This document shows, piece after piece, positions 22,870 through 38,807 of a stretch of 64,000 nt of DNA (position 1 is its first letter; every line of letters begins with the position of its first letter). The stretch is from Nectonema munidae (taxonomy: Eukaryota; Nematomorpha; Nectonematoida; Nectonematidae): NCBI GenBank assembly GCA_030549495.1, contig JAUIRK010000570.1, positions 730,501 through 794,500 on the forward strand. The letters are read 5' to 3'. The notes under the pieces are model-generated. The model did no database searches and was not told where the DNA came from. It saw only the letters and a program-made list of their open reading frames with translations. A program made the position numbers and the translations under genes.

Positions 22870-22935
22870 TTTTGCAAAGTGAATTAATGGCGCTATCTAT
22901 ACAAAAATTTAAGAAAATTTATAAAAAAAAATAGC
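22870..22935 (+). repeat. 65-bp duplicate, copy 1
   Basis: The block containing GAATTAATGGCGCTATCTAT is almost identical to 23636-23701, differing mainly in an A-run. It lies outside the larger element that contains the other copy, so it is a truncated or donor copy. Confidence 0.75.
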
Positions 22936-23438
22936 AGGTCAAATGAAAAGGAAAATTTATTAAAAAATTACATTATATATATTCTATATAAAAATCTCTA
23001 TAATATTTCAATGATCGATATTCAAAGACGTTATCAATATAGTTATAAATGAAATATAAAAAGGAAGATCCAGACATATTTTGATTGGCCAATATCTCCA
23101 TCTGTTCAATTCTAGATAAGCATTCTTCTGCAAAAATCTGTATTTATAACAAATAAATTTATGATTTAAATCATAGCAACAACCGTGCATATTTCATCAT
23201 TTAAAAGAAACGGAAAAAGCTTACATATTTTAAAGTGATTTGCTAAATATTAATATATGGTAATTGTATAAAAGAAATTAAACGAAACTCTTTTGGATGA
23301 CAAAATGTTGTCGTGAAAATAATAAAAAAAATTACGGAAAAAATTGCGACTCTTACTTAACTAAACTTTTAATTTACGGTGTTTATAACTAACTAACTAA
23401 CTAAGGCAGATTAACGCCCTCTCATTTAACGCATTCTT
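22936..23438. other. AT-rich spacer
   Basis: Nothing recognised. Confidence 0.35.
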
Positions 23439-23750
23439 TTAGCGCGATATTTTTTATTTTGAATAAATTAAAAAATATTCACAAATGATAAAGAAAATTT
23501 GATACAACTTAATAATATATTTTCGGCTGTTTTTACAAATTTTGCAGTCTTATCTTTAACAGAAATAAAATTCCCAATAAAAAAAATATATATTTTATGT
23601 GAAGAATTTACTTATAGCGCTAATTCAGTTATCGCATTTTTGCAAAGTGAATTAATGGCGCTATCTATACAAAAATTTAAGAAAATTTATATAAAAAAAT
23701 AGCGCAACTAATTATTATTATTGCTTTTAAGCAGAGTTTTGGAGCGCTAA
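23439..23750. repeat. MITE-like element with TTAGCGC ends and repeated GCGCTA motifs
   Basis: It begins TTAGCGC and ends GCGCTAA, a 7-bp inverted repeat. Internally it has ATAGCGCTAAT, ATGGCGCTATC and AATAGCGCAAC. GCGC is rare in this AT-rich window, so the clustering is not random. It contains the second copy of the 65-bp duplicate. Boundaries are tentative. Confidence 0.4.
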
Positions 23751-25639
23751 CTTGAAATTTTTAAATTTATTGCATCGTTTTCCATATTTTTTTCATTTAT
23801 TTTTTTCCGTTGCATTTTATTACATCATATATGAGTTATCCTTATAATTATACATATGACCACATTATTTCAATAAAAATTACTGTCCTCATATGTCAAA
23901 TTAATGCTATGACATTTAAATAATAAAGTTTTCAAAATTTTTGTTTTATATAAATTTGATTAGGCAAAAGTAATCATGAAAATACTGTTCTTTGATTCAT
24001 GAGGCTTGTGGAATTAATATTTTTTGAAGTATATAGACTTTTATAATTATTATAATTTAAAGATATTAAAATATGAGTTATAGAAAATTAATTTTGTTTT
24101 ATATACAAATAAATTTGAAAATCAATCTATAAAACATAAAATTTGAATGTTTACAAAAAATAATTTTGGAAACTGTTTGAAAAAAAGAGACAGTTCAGGT
24201 AACACTTTGAAGATGGGAATTTTGAAGACTAGTAGTTTCATCTAATACCATTAAATTCCATATCTCCTTGATTAGTAAAAAACTTTTAGTAGGGGTTGAT
24301 ATATCTGGAACTTAAAATCACACATATTTCATGCCTTGAACAAACAGTTGCCATTAATTAAAAAATAACGGTTTGTGACGGTGAAAATATGAAAAACTTT
24401 TTATCCAAGAACCCTAATATTAGCAATCTGTATGTAATATTGCTAACTCTTCAAAACTACGCTATTTTAAGGCGAAATTATAGGTCATCCAAGCAAACAT
24501 CTACCAAATAACACTTTTCACTACAATATTTTTTTATAAAAAAGTTTTTCTTTTTTAAATAATACTTTCTATAAAATTATTTTGGTAGAACAAATTTCTT
24601 TAATCTTATGTAGAACGAGGCGTGTGGGCTTACCAACTCAGAAAAATAAATCAATTTTTTCAAGTCAAAACAAAAATGTTTGCAGTGGTAATATTTTCTA
24701 GATGAAAATAGTCATATAAATTTAACTCTTTTCTATGATACCGAAAATACGTTTATTTTTGAGAAATACATTTTAATATTTTATTAGCATTTTAATATTT
24801 ATAAAATACATTTTAATAATTGTTACACAAAATATTTTTGTAGCAATTATTTACAAAATTTTTGTGAACTAAAAGATCCAAAACATGTATCCAAAATTTC
24901 TTTCTTAAAATCTGAAAAAGGAATCATACCACATCTCATCCATGACTGACTATTTCATTTTTAATATAGAAGATTTGAAAGATTTTTGTAAAGTTCCGGG
25001 AAGCAAGTAAATCCAGCCTTGTAAATATAAGGATGAGAACTTAGTGCTCGTCCAGATTCGATAATAAGCAGCATCTCCTCATCTAAAAGATGAACAATGC
25101 TTTTTACAGCACCAATCATTCATCTTATATTTTTTTGTTTAGGGTAAGCGAATCACAAAATAAGTAAACGAAGATGACAAAACTTATCAGTCATGGGTTG
25201 AAACGAAGAAGTCCGTGTGCAATAAAGTTGCTTATTCACAATATATATTATAAAGGAAATGCGTATATTCTAAGTTTTTTAAATAAAATCATAGAGCTCT
25301 CAATTTTTCCTGGGAAATTATTTTTTTATCGTTTTGGCATTTTTATGCCTTTTAAGGTATCGATTTTTTACTATTAAAATGTTTCAATAAAATTTTTGAG
25401 AAATTCATGGACTCTCGTGGATGTCATTTCTTTGCTACATATTTTCGGATAATATAATTTCGCAAATTGAAACTTTTTCAATTTTTCTTCTAAACCATAT
25501 AATACCTATTCTCATCGCTGTCCACAGACTAAATATACTTTTGCCATGACTTACAAAAAAGATTACTACGTTGATCAAAAAATGAGATTCACTTTTTATA
25601 AAATTCAAAAAGTAATATAAATAAATTAAATGATTGCTT
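23751..25639. other. AT-rich intergenic sequence
   Basis: Short open frames (such as 25174-25377) have no recognisable domains. No repeats or splice-flanked coding blocks were supported. Confidence 0.4.
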
Positions 25640-26800
25640 TAGTTTCAAGTATCATCGTAACTTTATTGCAAATAAAATTAAAAAACAAAAAATGGCATAC
25701 TACAAAACTATCACTCTCAATAAAGACAAAAATTCTCCAAGGAAATTTATTAAAACTTCCTGTCCTAAGCTAAACAAAAGAAAACATAATGAACACAAAA
25801 AATAAAATTTTATCTAATGAAGAAGAAATAGGTAATAACTTTTTCAATGAATTTTTCAATTGTCGAACTTCTAACGAAACTACTAAAACAATAGAATATA
25901 GATGATACTTATCTACCACAAATTTCTGATATATTCTGCTCTACCTAAAAGCAAATTTACATTTAATCACACACACTAACGCTGATGCAATATTCACAAC
26001 TAAATGCACAAACCAAAACAAACCTTATGATGCTTTTCCTATGAAAATACTCAAGGATTGCAACACATGCATCTCTCTAATTCACAATACTTTTCCATCG
26101 TCAATCAAAACAAACTTTCGTATATATTCAAAAAAGGCAATAAACTGCTAGCTCATAACTACAGACCTATATTACTAACGCCACAGTTCTATTCAAATGC
26201 TTTGAATACACTTTACACATAAAACTTTACAGGCAAAATAATTTACTCCAAACAATTTAGCTAGCTGAAAAATTTTTCTCCAATTTTTAATGCAAAATCT
26301 CTTTGATAAATCAAATCAGAATTTATATTTTATATATATATATATCCCTTATATTTCATTAGCTTTTGACGGTGTCCATCTTGAAACTCTATTAATAAAA
26401 CTCAACAATATTGCACTGTCCAGCAAAAATCTATCTCTCATTAAATCATGCCTACCAAACAGAAAGACTTTCATTATTACAAATGATTACCTTTCAAAAG
26501 CAAAAAAATAATTATATTCAAGGACTTCCTCAAGTGTTTCTTCTCAGCCCCATTCTATTTTCTGTACACATGAATGATCTACCACACCACAAAAACAATG
26601 AGAGAGAGAGAGAGAGAGAAAAGTTTTATTCAACAAAAACATTGAAGAAAGACGTAAAACATATATTAAAAAATTTTCATTTACAAAAAATACAATCTAT
26701 AATAATACGTAATTTAAGCATTTTTACAATATTAGTTGATGGATTATTGAAGGCCGTTAGACCGCTAGAAATAACCCATTAACAGTAGAAATACTATAAA
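25640..26800 (+). mobile_element. LINE fragment, RT region (plus strand)
   Basis: Around 26340-26511 the reading YISLAFDGVHLETLLIKLNN corresponds to the RT motif D(L/F)SKAFDTVNH..LL.KL. 26510-26585 gives YIQGLPQVFLLSPILFSVHM, corresponding to GVPQGSVLGPLLF. A (GA)n tract follows at 26599-26620. Several frameshifts make it a dead copy. It is opposite in orientation to the larger LINE at 27.1-30.2 kb and may be a related family. Confidence 0.65.
26599..26620. repeat. (GA)n microsatellite
   Basis: Eleven GA units interrupt the LINE fragment. Confidence 0.9.
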
Positions 26801-29296
26801 CTATGAAAATCAATTTGAGCGGGTTGTTTGTGAATACATTGATACTTGTAAACAATTATTAATTTTAAAAATAGAAAGGAATAGAATGAGAAAGAAAGAT
26901 AGTGAAAGTTATAATGAAACTAAAGAAATTTGCAAACATAGCAATTCTTCAACTTGCACTCATGAGAAGCATAACTATCAAAAAAACTTTTTTTTATCAT
27001 TTTTTTATAGTTGGATATTTGGGGGTATTCATGAAATAAGTAGGCAGAGGTGTTGAATTTGCAGGGAATCCTGTAAGGAAAAGATTGTTTGGAATTTGAG
27101 AGTCGTTAAAAGGATATTTGAAAAAAATTGCAAAAACGAGGAGATTTCATAGAGGAGATTCTGATAAATTTTTGATCAAGGTTAAAGAAAATCCATAGTA
27201 AAATTTATAGGTGTATAGCGAAAATTTAAGCTCATATAAGTCTTGAACTTTGAGAATAGAATATTTTAAGAACAAGGGATCGGTGTGTGAGTTACTTCTT
27301 TGTTTAAAAATAATTCGAAGAGCCGATTTTTGCAGTTTGAGTAACTTTTCAGTAGTACAAAACCCATAAATGAATAGACTGTAAGTTATGTGTGGGACAA
27401 ACATAGTATTGTAGAGTAATAAAAGCGTTTTGGTTGGTCGGAACTTACATACCTGTTTTAGCAAACTGATGATGTAATAAAGTTTACTAGAGACATTGTT
27501 AATGTGGTTTTTCCATGTCAGGCTGGAGTTGATTTGCAATGCGAGCAGATTAAATGTATTAACTTTTTGAAAATTTAAATACTTAAAAGCACCACACAAT
27601 TCTTGAACTGTAGTGCCACTAGAGAATATCATGTATTTAGATTTTTTGGAGTTCAAGACAAGACAATTTTTTCTAGCCAAAATTCAAGAGTCCGAATACC
27701 AGTAGTTATCTCATGTGATTTTAAATGTGGGCCCCTGAATATAACAGTTATGTCATCAGCAAAAAGCATCAGATCCATGGAGGAAATGGAATCTGACAAA
27801 GAAAACAAATCCTTGTTGTATAGTGAAAAAAGGATGGGAGCTAGGATCGAACCTTGGGGAACTCCGTTAAGAATATAATTTGGATTGGAAAAAACTGAAT
27901 TGATATTTACGAATTGTAATCTATTTGAGAGATATGAGAAGAATTGTATCGAAGAGGGAGAAAAGCCATATAATGAAAGTTTTTTGATTAGAAGAACGTG
28001 AGAAATAGAGTCAAATGCCTTGGATAAGTCGATAAAGTGGGCTTAAACAGCTTCATTATCTTCAAGAGCACAGATAATTTTATGAATAAAGGATGCGTGG
28101 AAAATTCCAGTGGAGAAATTGGGTCTAAAACCAAACTGTTGATCAGAAAGAAGCATATTATTATATACATAACTGGAGATTTGAAAGAAAATAAGCTTTT
28201 AAAAGATTTTTGAAGGTGTAGGGATAATTGAGATTGGGCGGTAGTTAGATGGGTCATGCTTGTCACGCTTTTTGTAGATAGGCAGAATTTTGATGAACTT
28301 GAAAGATTCAGGAAAAATGGAAAGAGATAAACACAAATTGTATGCATGTAAAATTATAGGTCCCAAAATATTTTTTGCCAATTTGATATCATACATAGAG
28401 AGACCAAAATAATCCAGTAACATGTGAATTTTTGAGATCATGCAAAGCAGAAAACAAATCATCCATTGAAAAAGATATAAAATCAAAAAAAGATGAGCAG
28501 AAAGGATAAGTTCCATCATAATATGTCGTATGACAAACACTGGATTCAGCTGAGCAGAACGAGTTGTTGAATAGATCGGCTACTTCTTTATCACCTGTTA
28601 TATCAGAACCATCTTGACTTTTTAATACAAATGGTTCTCTTTCTTTTGGGTTGAGTAAACTATTCAAATTACACCATTGCTTTTTCATATTTGAGGAGCA
28701 ATTTAGAAATAAGCCTCCATAATATCTGCTTTTAGATAAACTTATAGCCTTTTTGACTTCATTACGTCATTTTAAAAATTTTTGTTTATTTGAAAAGGAG
28801 CAATCTTTTTTAAATACCTTGAAAAGTTTATCTCTCTTTTTGATCATGAGTAAAATATCATCTGTCATCCAAGCTTTTATCCCTGTTTTATACTTACTGA
28901 TTTTTACAATTCGTGTGATTGTAGAGATGGATTTGAAGTGGGATAAGTGGGCAGTCAATTTTTGGAGTAATAAACTAGGATCATCATAAGCAGACTTTAA
29001 CAAGGAAGACCAGTCAAAATTCCCGACTAGAGCTGAGAAATTATCATAATTAACGTAAGTGTATGATTTACGGATATCTCTACTGAAAGTGTTAAAATCA
29101 AGTGAAAGAATAATAGGCAAATGATCGGATATTGAGTACGAAATGTAAGAAAAAAAGTTTACTTATCTCCCGATATAATACTAAAAGTATTATTATGGAA
29201 ATTCGAGTCTAGGTAATTGTCAAAAAAAAAGCATAAAGGTATCAACGCCATATTCAGTAAAAACAGGGAGTCTATAATAGTTGTGAACTCGAAACT

Positions 29297-29743
29297 TCAA
29301 TTTGCAAGTACAAAAATCAATAGAAGCAAAGTCCAACAGGCTAGCAGAAGATGCGCTGCTATTAATCGTTGCAGATATGGATGTGTAGGGATAAGAAAGG
29401 CTAAGCCACCGTGTTTAGATGCTTTTTTGCCAAAAGAAAGGAAGTCATACCCAGGAAACGAGTGATTGAGAAGCTCGTCAACATCAAGCCAGGTTTCCTG
29501 TAGACAAATAATACTTAGAGGTTCAGGTAAGTGATAATTTATTAAGTTGATGAAGATTTCAAGTTCACAAATTTTGTTTCTGATACTTTGAATATTCAAA
29601 CTGATTATATTCACGTTGAAAAACTTAGAATGAGCATCATCTAAAGAGAAAGTGTGAGAACTTTTGCAGATTGAAGTAAAGTCAATAGTATCGTCAATAC
29701 GAGGAAATGGAGTGTCTTGAAAATGAAAATCAAACTTCATCAT
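29297..29743 (-). pseudogene. LINE AP-endonuclease N-terminal part
   Basis: The frame contains NVNIISLNIQSIRNKICELE and then LSIICLQETWLD, the N (SLN) and E (QETW) motifs of LINE apurinic-like endonucleases that nick the target. The frame loses similarity after about residue 120, where a frame break lies. The remaining catalytic motifs (SDH etc.) were not located. Confidence 0.75.
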
Positions 29744-29849
29744 AGAACGATGTTAACTTTTTAACTCTTTCAATCTCAGACTTCACTTTGCGACAAGAAA
29801 GCTGAATGATTACAACTCATTTTATTAGACGTTGAGCAATTAACACATG

Positions 29850-29990
29850 TAAATTTATCACTCTCTTTGACTATACAGTATACACGTATTTCCATTATGA
29901 GAGCCAGAACAAAATCTACATACACTACTTCTCTTACAATTTGATGCAGTATGACCGAAAAAACAGCAGTTACTACATTGTTTGAGACCA
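29850..29990 (-). pseudogene. LINE ORF1 CCHC zinc-knuckle region
   Basis: The minus strand reads QCSNCCFFGHTASNC, a C-x2-C-x4-H-x4-C knuckle. It is followed by CRFCSGSHNGNTC (C-x2-C-x3-H-x4-C) and a looser CVNC...CNH. Paired or triple knuckles at the end of ORF1 are typical of Jockey-clade LINEs. They bind the element RNA. Confidence 0.75.
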
Positions 29991-30180
29991 AAAAAAGGAT
30001 AAACATTACACAGAGTTCACACAGAGTTTCATGATCTTAGGAGAAACTGAAAATATAGCATTCTTCCATTTGTTATTTTTACAATTTTATGAAAATAAAA
30101 AATAAAAAATTTCCTCATCATCAATTAAAGATTTTAGGAGAGTGTTCTTTACAGATAATAATTAGAGTCAATGTAGGAAG

Positions 30181-31700
30181 GAACGATAATACTGATCTTC
30201 GGTAGAAGCTCATGAACATTCTCCGATTATTGTCTTATATTCTGGTGATATTTTCATTCCATCAACTCAGAAAAATGATCAAGAACTACACACTACACAT
30301 TCAAATAAAATTAAAAAGTATCGACTTTGTGTTCTCTCAATCATCTATAAACCGTAAGGAAAGTAAAACAAAATTGATCACCTTTTCCCCGTACAATTGG
30401 GTCGAAACAAATTTATCTGCTAAGTGGGCTTATATTTTTCCAAAGTTTGGCGTTAAATTCTTGGCTTTAAAGTATTTTTGTCTCTTTCAACACACAACTT
30501 TTTAATAAATCGAAACTCTAAAATAATTCCTGCGTACATCTACTCTAAAATCTGATGAAAATAAATTTTAAAAATAAATTGCTAATTGCATAAAATTTCT
30601 TTTATAAATGGAAAAAGAACTGTCAAATGACAAATGAACACTTAGAAGTAACTAACCTTCCACCAAATATAAAATTATTACAATACAAATTTCTACTGAA
30701 AGCTTACAAAGAAGTAATTGAAGACGATAGCATGCTTCAATTAAATCATTTCAATAATATCAGTAAATTTCAAAATGAAGAAAACCTTCAATCTTTTCTT
30801 TTCAACAAGCCGCCAAAAAGGATTAGATTCAAAAAAGTCTTGAACAAATTTAAGCAACAACTTTTCCTATAATATTTAGAGAAAGAAAACTAGATGTATA
30901 CATATGAATCCTCATCACTTCAACCTCTTATAATAATTTGACTTCCTCAAACATATATATTTAAAATACTCAATATTTATCATATTTGTAAATATGCTAC
31001 AAAATATTTTAATATTTCGATAACAACAAAGAATTTGAATGTGAATTCATATTATTAGCTCAGGTAAATAAATTAATAATTAGGAGCTCTTATTTGTTAT
31101 AACTATAAACAGGTGAGAGTTAACAACATGAAAAAGTTTAAAATTTGAAAATGATATACATATTGATTTATATTATACTCATGTCTGTCCACATATAATT
31201 TATCAATTCAGGAAACCATATAAAGTAAAAAAATGTATCATGATTTCATAAACAATAAAGATAATGTCCAAAATGAAGGTTCTAATTTGACACAAATAAT
31301 AAATTCTATCTCATGTCTCACTTTTTCCCATAAAAATTATGTTAAATCAAAGAATTGCAGAGACCTTTTTATGCCAAATTACTTATTCAATAATTATCTG
31401 CCTCATCAACATAACCAATTGCATATACCAAGTAAAAACTAATTTTAGTAAAATACGATTACTCACTTTGAATAGAGCTAATAAATTCATTCACAAGATT
31501 AATACTATCAATTCAATTAAAAAAAAATTTTTCTAAAGCTCAGCTTCTTGTTTTTTAGTTGTTGTATGCACGAAAAATATACGGACTTGTAAGTTATATA
31601 TATAAATATATTTTTTTTTCTTTTCTTTTTTTTACTTTTTATCTAAATGCTATTTTGTTTATATATTTCTTTATTATTTTGTCTTTTTTGTTTGAATAAA
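30181..31700. other. AT-rich sequence with unassigned small open frames
   Basis: The frame 30627-30872 (+) gives an 81-residue Leu/Lys-rich peptide starting MTNEHLEVTNLPPNIKLLQY. Its composition looks more protein-like than its neighbours, but no domain or splice context was recognised. 31233-31442 (+) is another 69-residue frame without recognised features. Neither is called as a gene. Confidence 0.25.
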
Positions 31701-31835
31701 GTTAGACAGATGGCCTAGTGGTGGGAACGTAGGGTCTCGATCCAAATCGTCTGGGTTCGAACCTCGATCGTGATTACCCACACTATCTGCTCAGTTATGG
31801 AAGACTATTCTTCCCTTGAGTGCAATACCGACAAC
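31701..31835 (+). mobile_element. tRNA-derived SINE, family 2
   Basis: GATGGCCTAGTGGTGGGAAC is a good pol III A box (TGGCCTAGTGG). GGGTTCGAACCTC 50 bp later is a near-perfect B box. The body after the B box differs from the other SINE family in this window. The head may be a tRNA pseudogene, but the acceptor stem does not pair convincingly, so a SINE is preferred. Confidence 0.65.
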
Positions 31836-32652
31836 TAAAAAAAACACTGAAATATAAATCTTTTACACTATACTTTAATATATTTAAAATTATATAAATA
31901 GATTTCCCCTTTGTTTTCTCTCACATTAACTTTAAATGTTAGATTTCTGATTATATTTAACATTGCTAACATGAGAGTCTCATTTTTGTAAGTATTTCTT
32001 TATTTCTTCCTTTCAACGTGGTTTCTTTGACACTAGCGATATTATCGAAGGAACGATGCCCAAGGAAGAAAATTGTCAATTAACTTTTGGGCTGGCTAAT
32101 ATATTGTTCTCATATATCTTTACTTTTTAATAAATGTCTCCCTTTTTCTTATTCTTCTTAATACAATATTATACATCTCATTATTTTCATTTGATAAACA
32201 AAATCGCTAGAATCAACCATCCAAAATTACATATTCAAAAACTGCCAGAATTTTAGGCATGTTTAAATTAATTTTTTTTTAGGGAATAATTTTTCCAATT
32301 AAGATAGCACGATTGGCAATCGAACCTATACAACGCTACCATAGTTAGAGCTTCAAAGATGGGCAGAAAGACAACAAATATTTTCAACAACTTTGTATAA
32401 TTATAAGACGAGAGCATGGCCCACTAATAGTTTTGGTGACGGGCAGTTGTCCGGTTTGGCTGAATAATAAGTCTGGCACTGTTCTCAACAACAACATCAT
32501 CCTCATCAACTTCATCATCATCATCAACATGAATATCGTCATCATCACCAGTATCTCAATAACTACTATCAGAAGATAAAACTTATTATTCACAAGACAT
32601 ACTAAATGAGAATAGTAAATGATGTTTAACATAAAGTGTGTAAAACAAATAC
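31836..32652. other. AT-rich sequence with a TCATCA-type simple repeat
   Basis: The interval 32488-32550 is an imperfect (ATC)n tract. No gene was recognised. Confidence 0.4.
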
Positions 32653-32969
32653 CTATAATCATTAGTATTCAAGAAGCTTGCAATTTCTAGAGGAAGGTCT
32701 ATATTGGGAGAAAAGATGCGGAAATACTCTAGATACATTCGTGTCTTTCCTTTTTCCATGAAATGTAAAGGTAAAAGATAGCGCATAAATTTGTTTGAAC
32801 ATCCCTCTTGTACTAATTTTGCAGGATATGCTTTTACACTTTGTGAATTTGGAGTGCACCAAAAATTAGCATAAATAGGGTTTGCGCGAAAATAATTATC
32901 AGTAAAGATGAAGGCTTGCTTATTTTCGCAATTTTGATAGAGATATCCTTTAAAATCTCTCAAACTTTT
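32653..32969 (-). CDS. Orphan exon, possible zona pellucida (ZP-C) domain
   Basis: This minus-strand coding block lies within an open frame of 172 codons (33104-32586). A plausible acceptor CTACTTTAAG precedes 32969, and a donor GTATTT follows 32653 after NTNDY. It contains IYANFWCTPNSQSVKAYPAK, then LVQEGC about 20 residues after the first Cys, then an alternating hydrophobic segment RMYLEYFRIFS. The C...(20)...GC spacing followed by an aromatic beta strand resembles the ZP-C subdomain of extracellular matrix proteins. Only two of the expected cysteines are visible and no neighbouring exons were found. It may be host coding sequence or an old pseudogene. ZP membership is a guess from pattern. 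Confidence 0.38.
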
Positions 32970-33104
32970 CTTAAAGTAGAGAAAATGAAACTTAAGTGTA
33001 CGCCTCAAATAAGCTAACTCTAGGTTAACGTGAGTTAATTCAATTATTTCCAGGTTAAAAAAAGAATGAAAAATTTGGATAAGAAAATTAACATGTATGA
33101 GCAA

Positions 33105-36405
<3,301 letters not shown>

Positions 36406-38807
36406 TTGTCTAATCTAATTGTGGTAATAAATGGGTTTAAAATGGTCTCTGTTGCCTGTTTAATTAATACACATTTAAGCCCAACCAATGAATACCGTTT
36501 TGAGGAAACTTTTACATCTATTGGCTTCAGATCTTGGAAAAAAGCTCTATGCTCTAATCAAGGTTTTGATAAACATGATAAAAGTGCTTCACATAAACAA
36601 TCATTTATAGCGTGGCAAAATTATCTGAAATCTTTATCCTTGAACAAAAATTCTGCAACAAACTCAGTTTAACACATGTTATTCAAAGAAAAAGTTGAAA
36701 ACAACAAGTAATACATAAATTACTTTTTTTTTTTTTAATTTTTGTCTCTTTTAAGGTATTATATAACCTCAATATTTGAAGTTATTAAATTTTTGGTATT
36801 AAATGAACTACCTCTACGCGGTGATAAAGAAAACCTGGATATTCTGAAATTTTCTTATGAAAAATCGAATGGACTTTTTGTGAACTTAATCAGTTTTATG
36901 ATGCAAAAGATAAACGCCTTGAAGAAGTATAATATTTTTTTCATTTTAAATTTGAAAAGAGCGTGATGTACGATTCCAAAGAATTCTCATTACCTCTCAC
37001 CAAGTCCACAAAATGAATTTATAATTTTTCTCAACGATATTGTGTTGAAAAAATGCATTCATAATTTAGCTACTGCTGATACGTTATACAATCAAAGTAG
37101 ATGGAACTAGGGATATTTCAAACACTGAAGTTCTTTCTATAGTAGGCTTAACAGTTCTGTGTTTTTTGTTGATATTTTGTAAAAGTTGGTTTTTCATAGG
37201 TTGTGTGATACTGCAAAAATGGCAAAGCTAAAGAGGATTTGATAGGAATACCGTACTTATCAAGCCTCAAGGCTAAACACATCGCCAAAACAATGGTAAA
37301 TGTTTTGAGATCATTGAAAAATCCCGTTGAAAAAATTGTTAGGCAATGGACAGTTGTAATCAAGACATTTGTTTAAAATCAACAGGTCTGTACAGTTTAA
37401 TAAAAAACAAAGAAATCATTTTTACAGGTTTGGTGGTTAGAAAAATTTTAGATTTGCTTAAGCCTATGAATGATTGTAAGTAATTTTTTTTATTATTTAG
37501 TCTCAGTTCAAAATAGTTTTATTATTATATAGTCTGAAAAATGCGATGTTTTGAAAGCCACAGAAATGATTGATTTTACAATCAATGAAATTGGAAATCC
37601 TAAAAAACATTGTGAATTCGGAAATACTTTTGATGAAATGAATCGATTCGAAACAGATCAAAGGTTGACGAGAATGAGAGGAAGAATGGAAAAATTATTA
37701 ACAGAGAAAAATGAGGGTATTACTTTGATGTTCATTTCTTTTAATATATCTGAAAAACACAATTTTAAGAAAACGAAAACTTTTTTTATGAAAGTCTTAT
37801 GAACCAACTTATAGATTCTGTCATTCAGATTTTTTTGAAAATAATTATTTATATTCTTATTCATATTTTTCTCAAAGATTCAATTAAAAAAGTTTTCAAA
37901 TATTCCGATCGATTCAAGCACTGTTACCGTCTTCATCAATGTTTTTGGAGTCAAAATCAATTTTTCTCCCAATTTTAACAATTTTCAATATTGATTCTAA
38001 CGATGGTGTACTTGATAATGAACTCAAAATTTTAAAGGTTTTTAGGATCTAACTTTGATTTTCTTAACTTTTTACAAGCAACTTCTGTTTTTATGAGCCA
38101 TTTATACTAGCAAAATTTGATCCAATGATTCATAAGTCTCTTGAAGATGTGTTCTCTATATTTTTTTGAATGAAAGATGTCTTTCCTAACATTTTTAGTT
38201 TGTATGCTGGTACATGTTTTTCGATTTATTATTTTTATCTGATAAGAATTGTTTCAATTTTTAGGTTGTATTACATTTGGTGTCTGGACAGCAGTATGTG
38301 AAAAAGTTTTTTTGAGTTTAAAAAGAATTTTTACTTTATCAAGAAGTTCTTGCAACGAAAACAGAAAAGAAGCTCTTATTCTACTTTCTTTTATGCGAGT
38401 GTACACTTCCAAAATAACAAAAGATGAATATCTAAAAGAGTTTACATAAAAAAAGGCTTATTTTAACAAGTTTACTTGGAAATTATTTGTTATAAGAGAA
38501 ATCATTGTACAAATTAATTATGCTTAATAAATAATTATTTAATTGTTGTATTCTTTCAATTTCTTTGTAATAAATACTGTGTCTTGGGCGCGTGAGTTGA
38601 GTGGTTAAAACTTGGAACACTGGACTGGATACTAAAATGGGTTCGAATCTCGTACATGCCAATCTTTTCCTAGTTCGATACAAGTGGTGTACCAGAATTC
38701 GTTGAAAACATACAATGGTAAATTTACCTTGTAAAAAAAGTGAAAATTTATTTATGTTGTTTTGCCCCCCCCCACCCCCTTGTAATGAAGCGCCAGCGAC
38801 GGGCCTG
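36406..38807 (+). mobile_element. ZMYM1-like hAT transposon relic
   Basis: Plus-strand fragments in several frames keep the order of a hAT transposase. 36490-36640 gives a TTF-type zinc-finger region (FTSIGFRSWKKALCSNQGFD, HDKSASHKQSF). 36750-36860 gives a core segment (FEVIKFLVLNELPLRGDKEN). 38270-38449 gives the C-terminal dimerisation region (CEKVFLSLKRIFTLSRSS, then RKEALILLSFMRVYTSKI). The right terminus reads, inward from 38807, CAGGCCCGTCGCTGGCGC, followed by a G-run on that strand, as in many hAT elements. No left terminus or target duplication was found. Several frame breaks make it an old copy. A SINE is inserted between the coding end and the terminus. Confidence 0.72.
38585..38730 (+). 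mobile_element. tRNA-derived SINE, family 1, inserted in hAT relic
   Basis: GCGTGAGTTGAGTGGTTAAA (A-box region) and GGGTTCGAATCTC (B box) are followed by the body TAGTTCGATACAAGTGG shared with 18157-18325. The B box here is the best preserved of the family. Confidence 0.75.

Larger units (their letters stand above)
27130..30180 (-). mobile_element. Jockey/CR1-like LINE with ORF1 zinc knuckles, endonuclease and reverse transcriptase
   Basis: On the minus strand the order is ORF1 zinc knuckles (about 29990-29850), endonuclease (29743-29297), a linker (29120-28740), then RT (28690-27150). The RT contains PIYKKRDKHDPSNYRPISI, a FIDLSKAFDS motif, LNGVPQGSILAPILFSLYN and LMLFADDITV, with FADD at 27752-27763. 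A C-terminal part with NSSLTWKNHINNVSSKL and LYNTMFVPHITYSLFIYG lies at 27530-27360. This layout fits Jockey/CR1-type elements that copy RNA at a nicked target. Multiple frame breaks show it is inactive. Exact ends were not determined; 3' sequence may extend to about 26.8 kb. Confidence 0.85.

Noticed and set aside
27603-28989. Plus-strand frames over the 27-30 kb LINE
   Set aside because: They are antisense shadows of the RT reading.
31701-31775. Possible functional tRNA gene
   Set aside because: A and B boxes are good but the acceptor stem does not pair and an unrelated body follows, so it is better explained as a SINE head.
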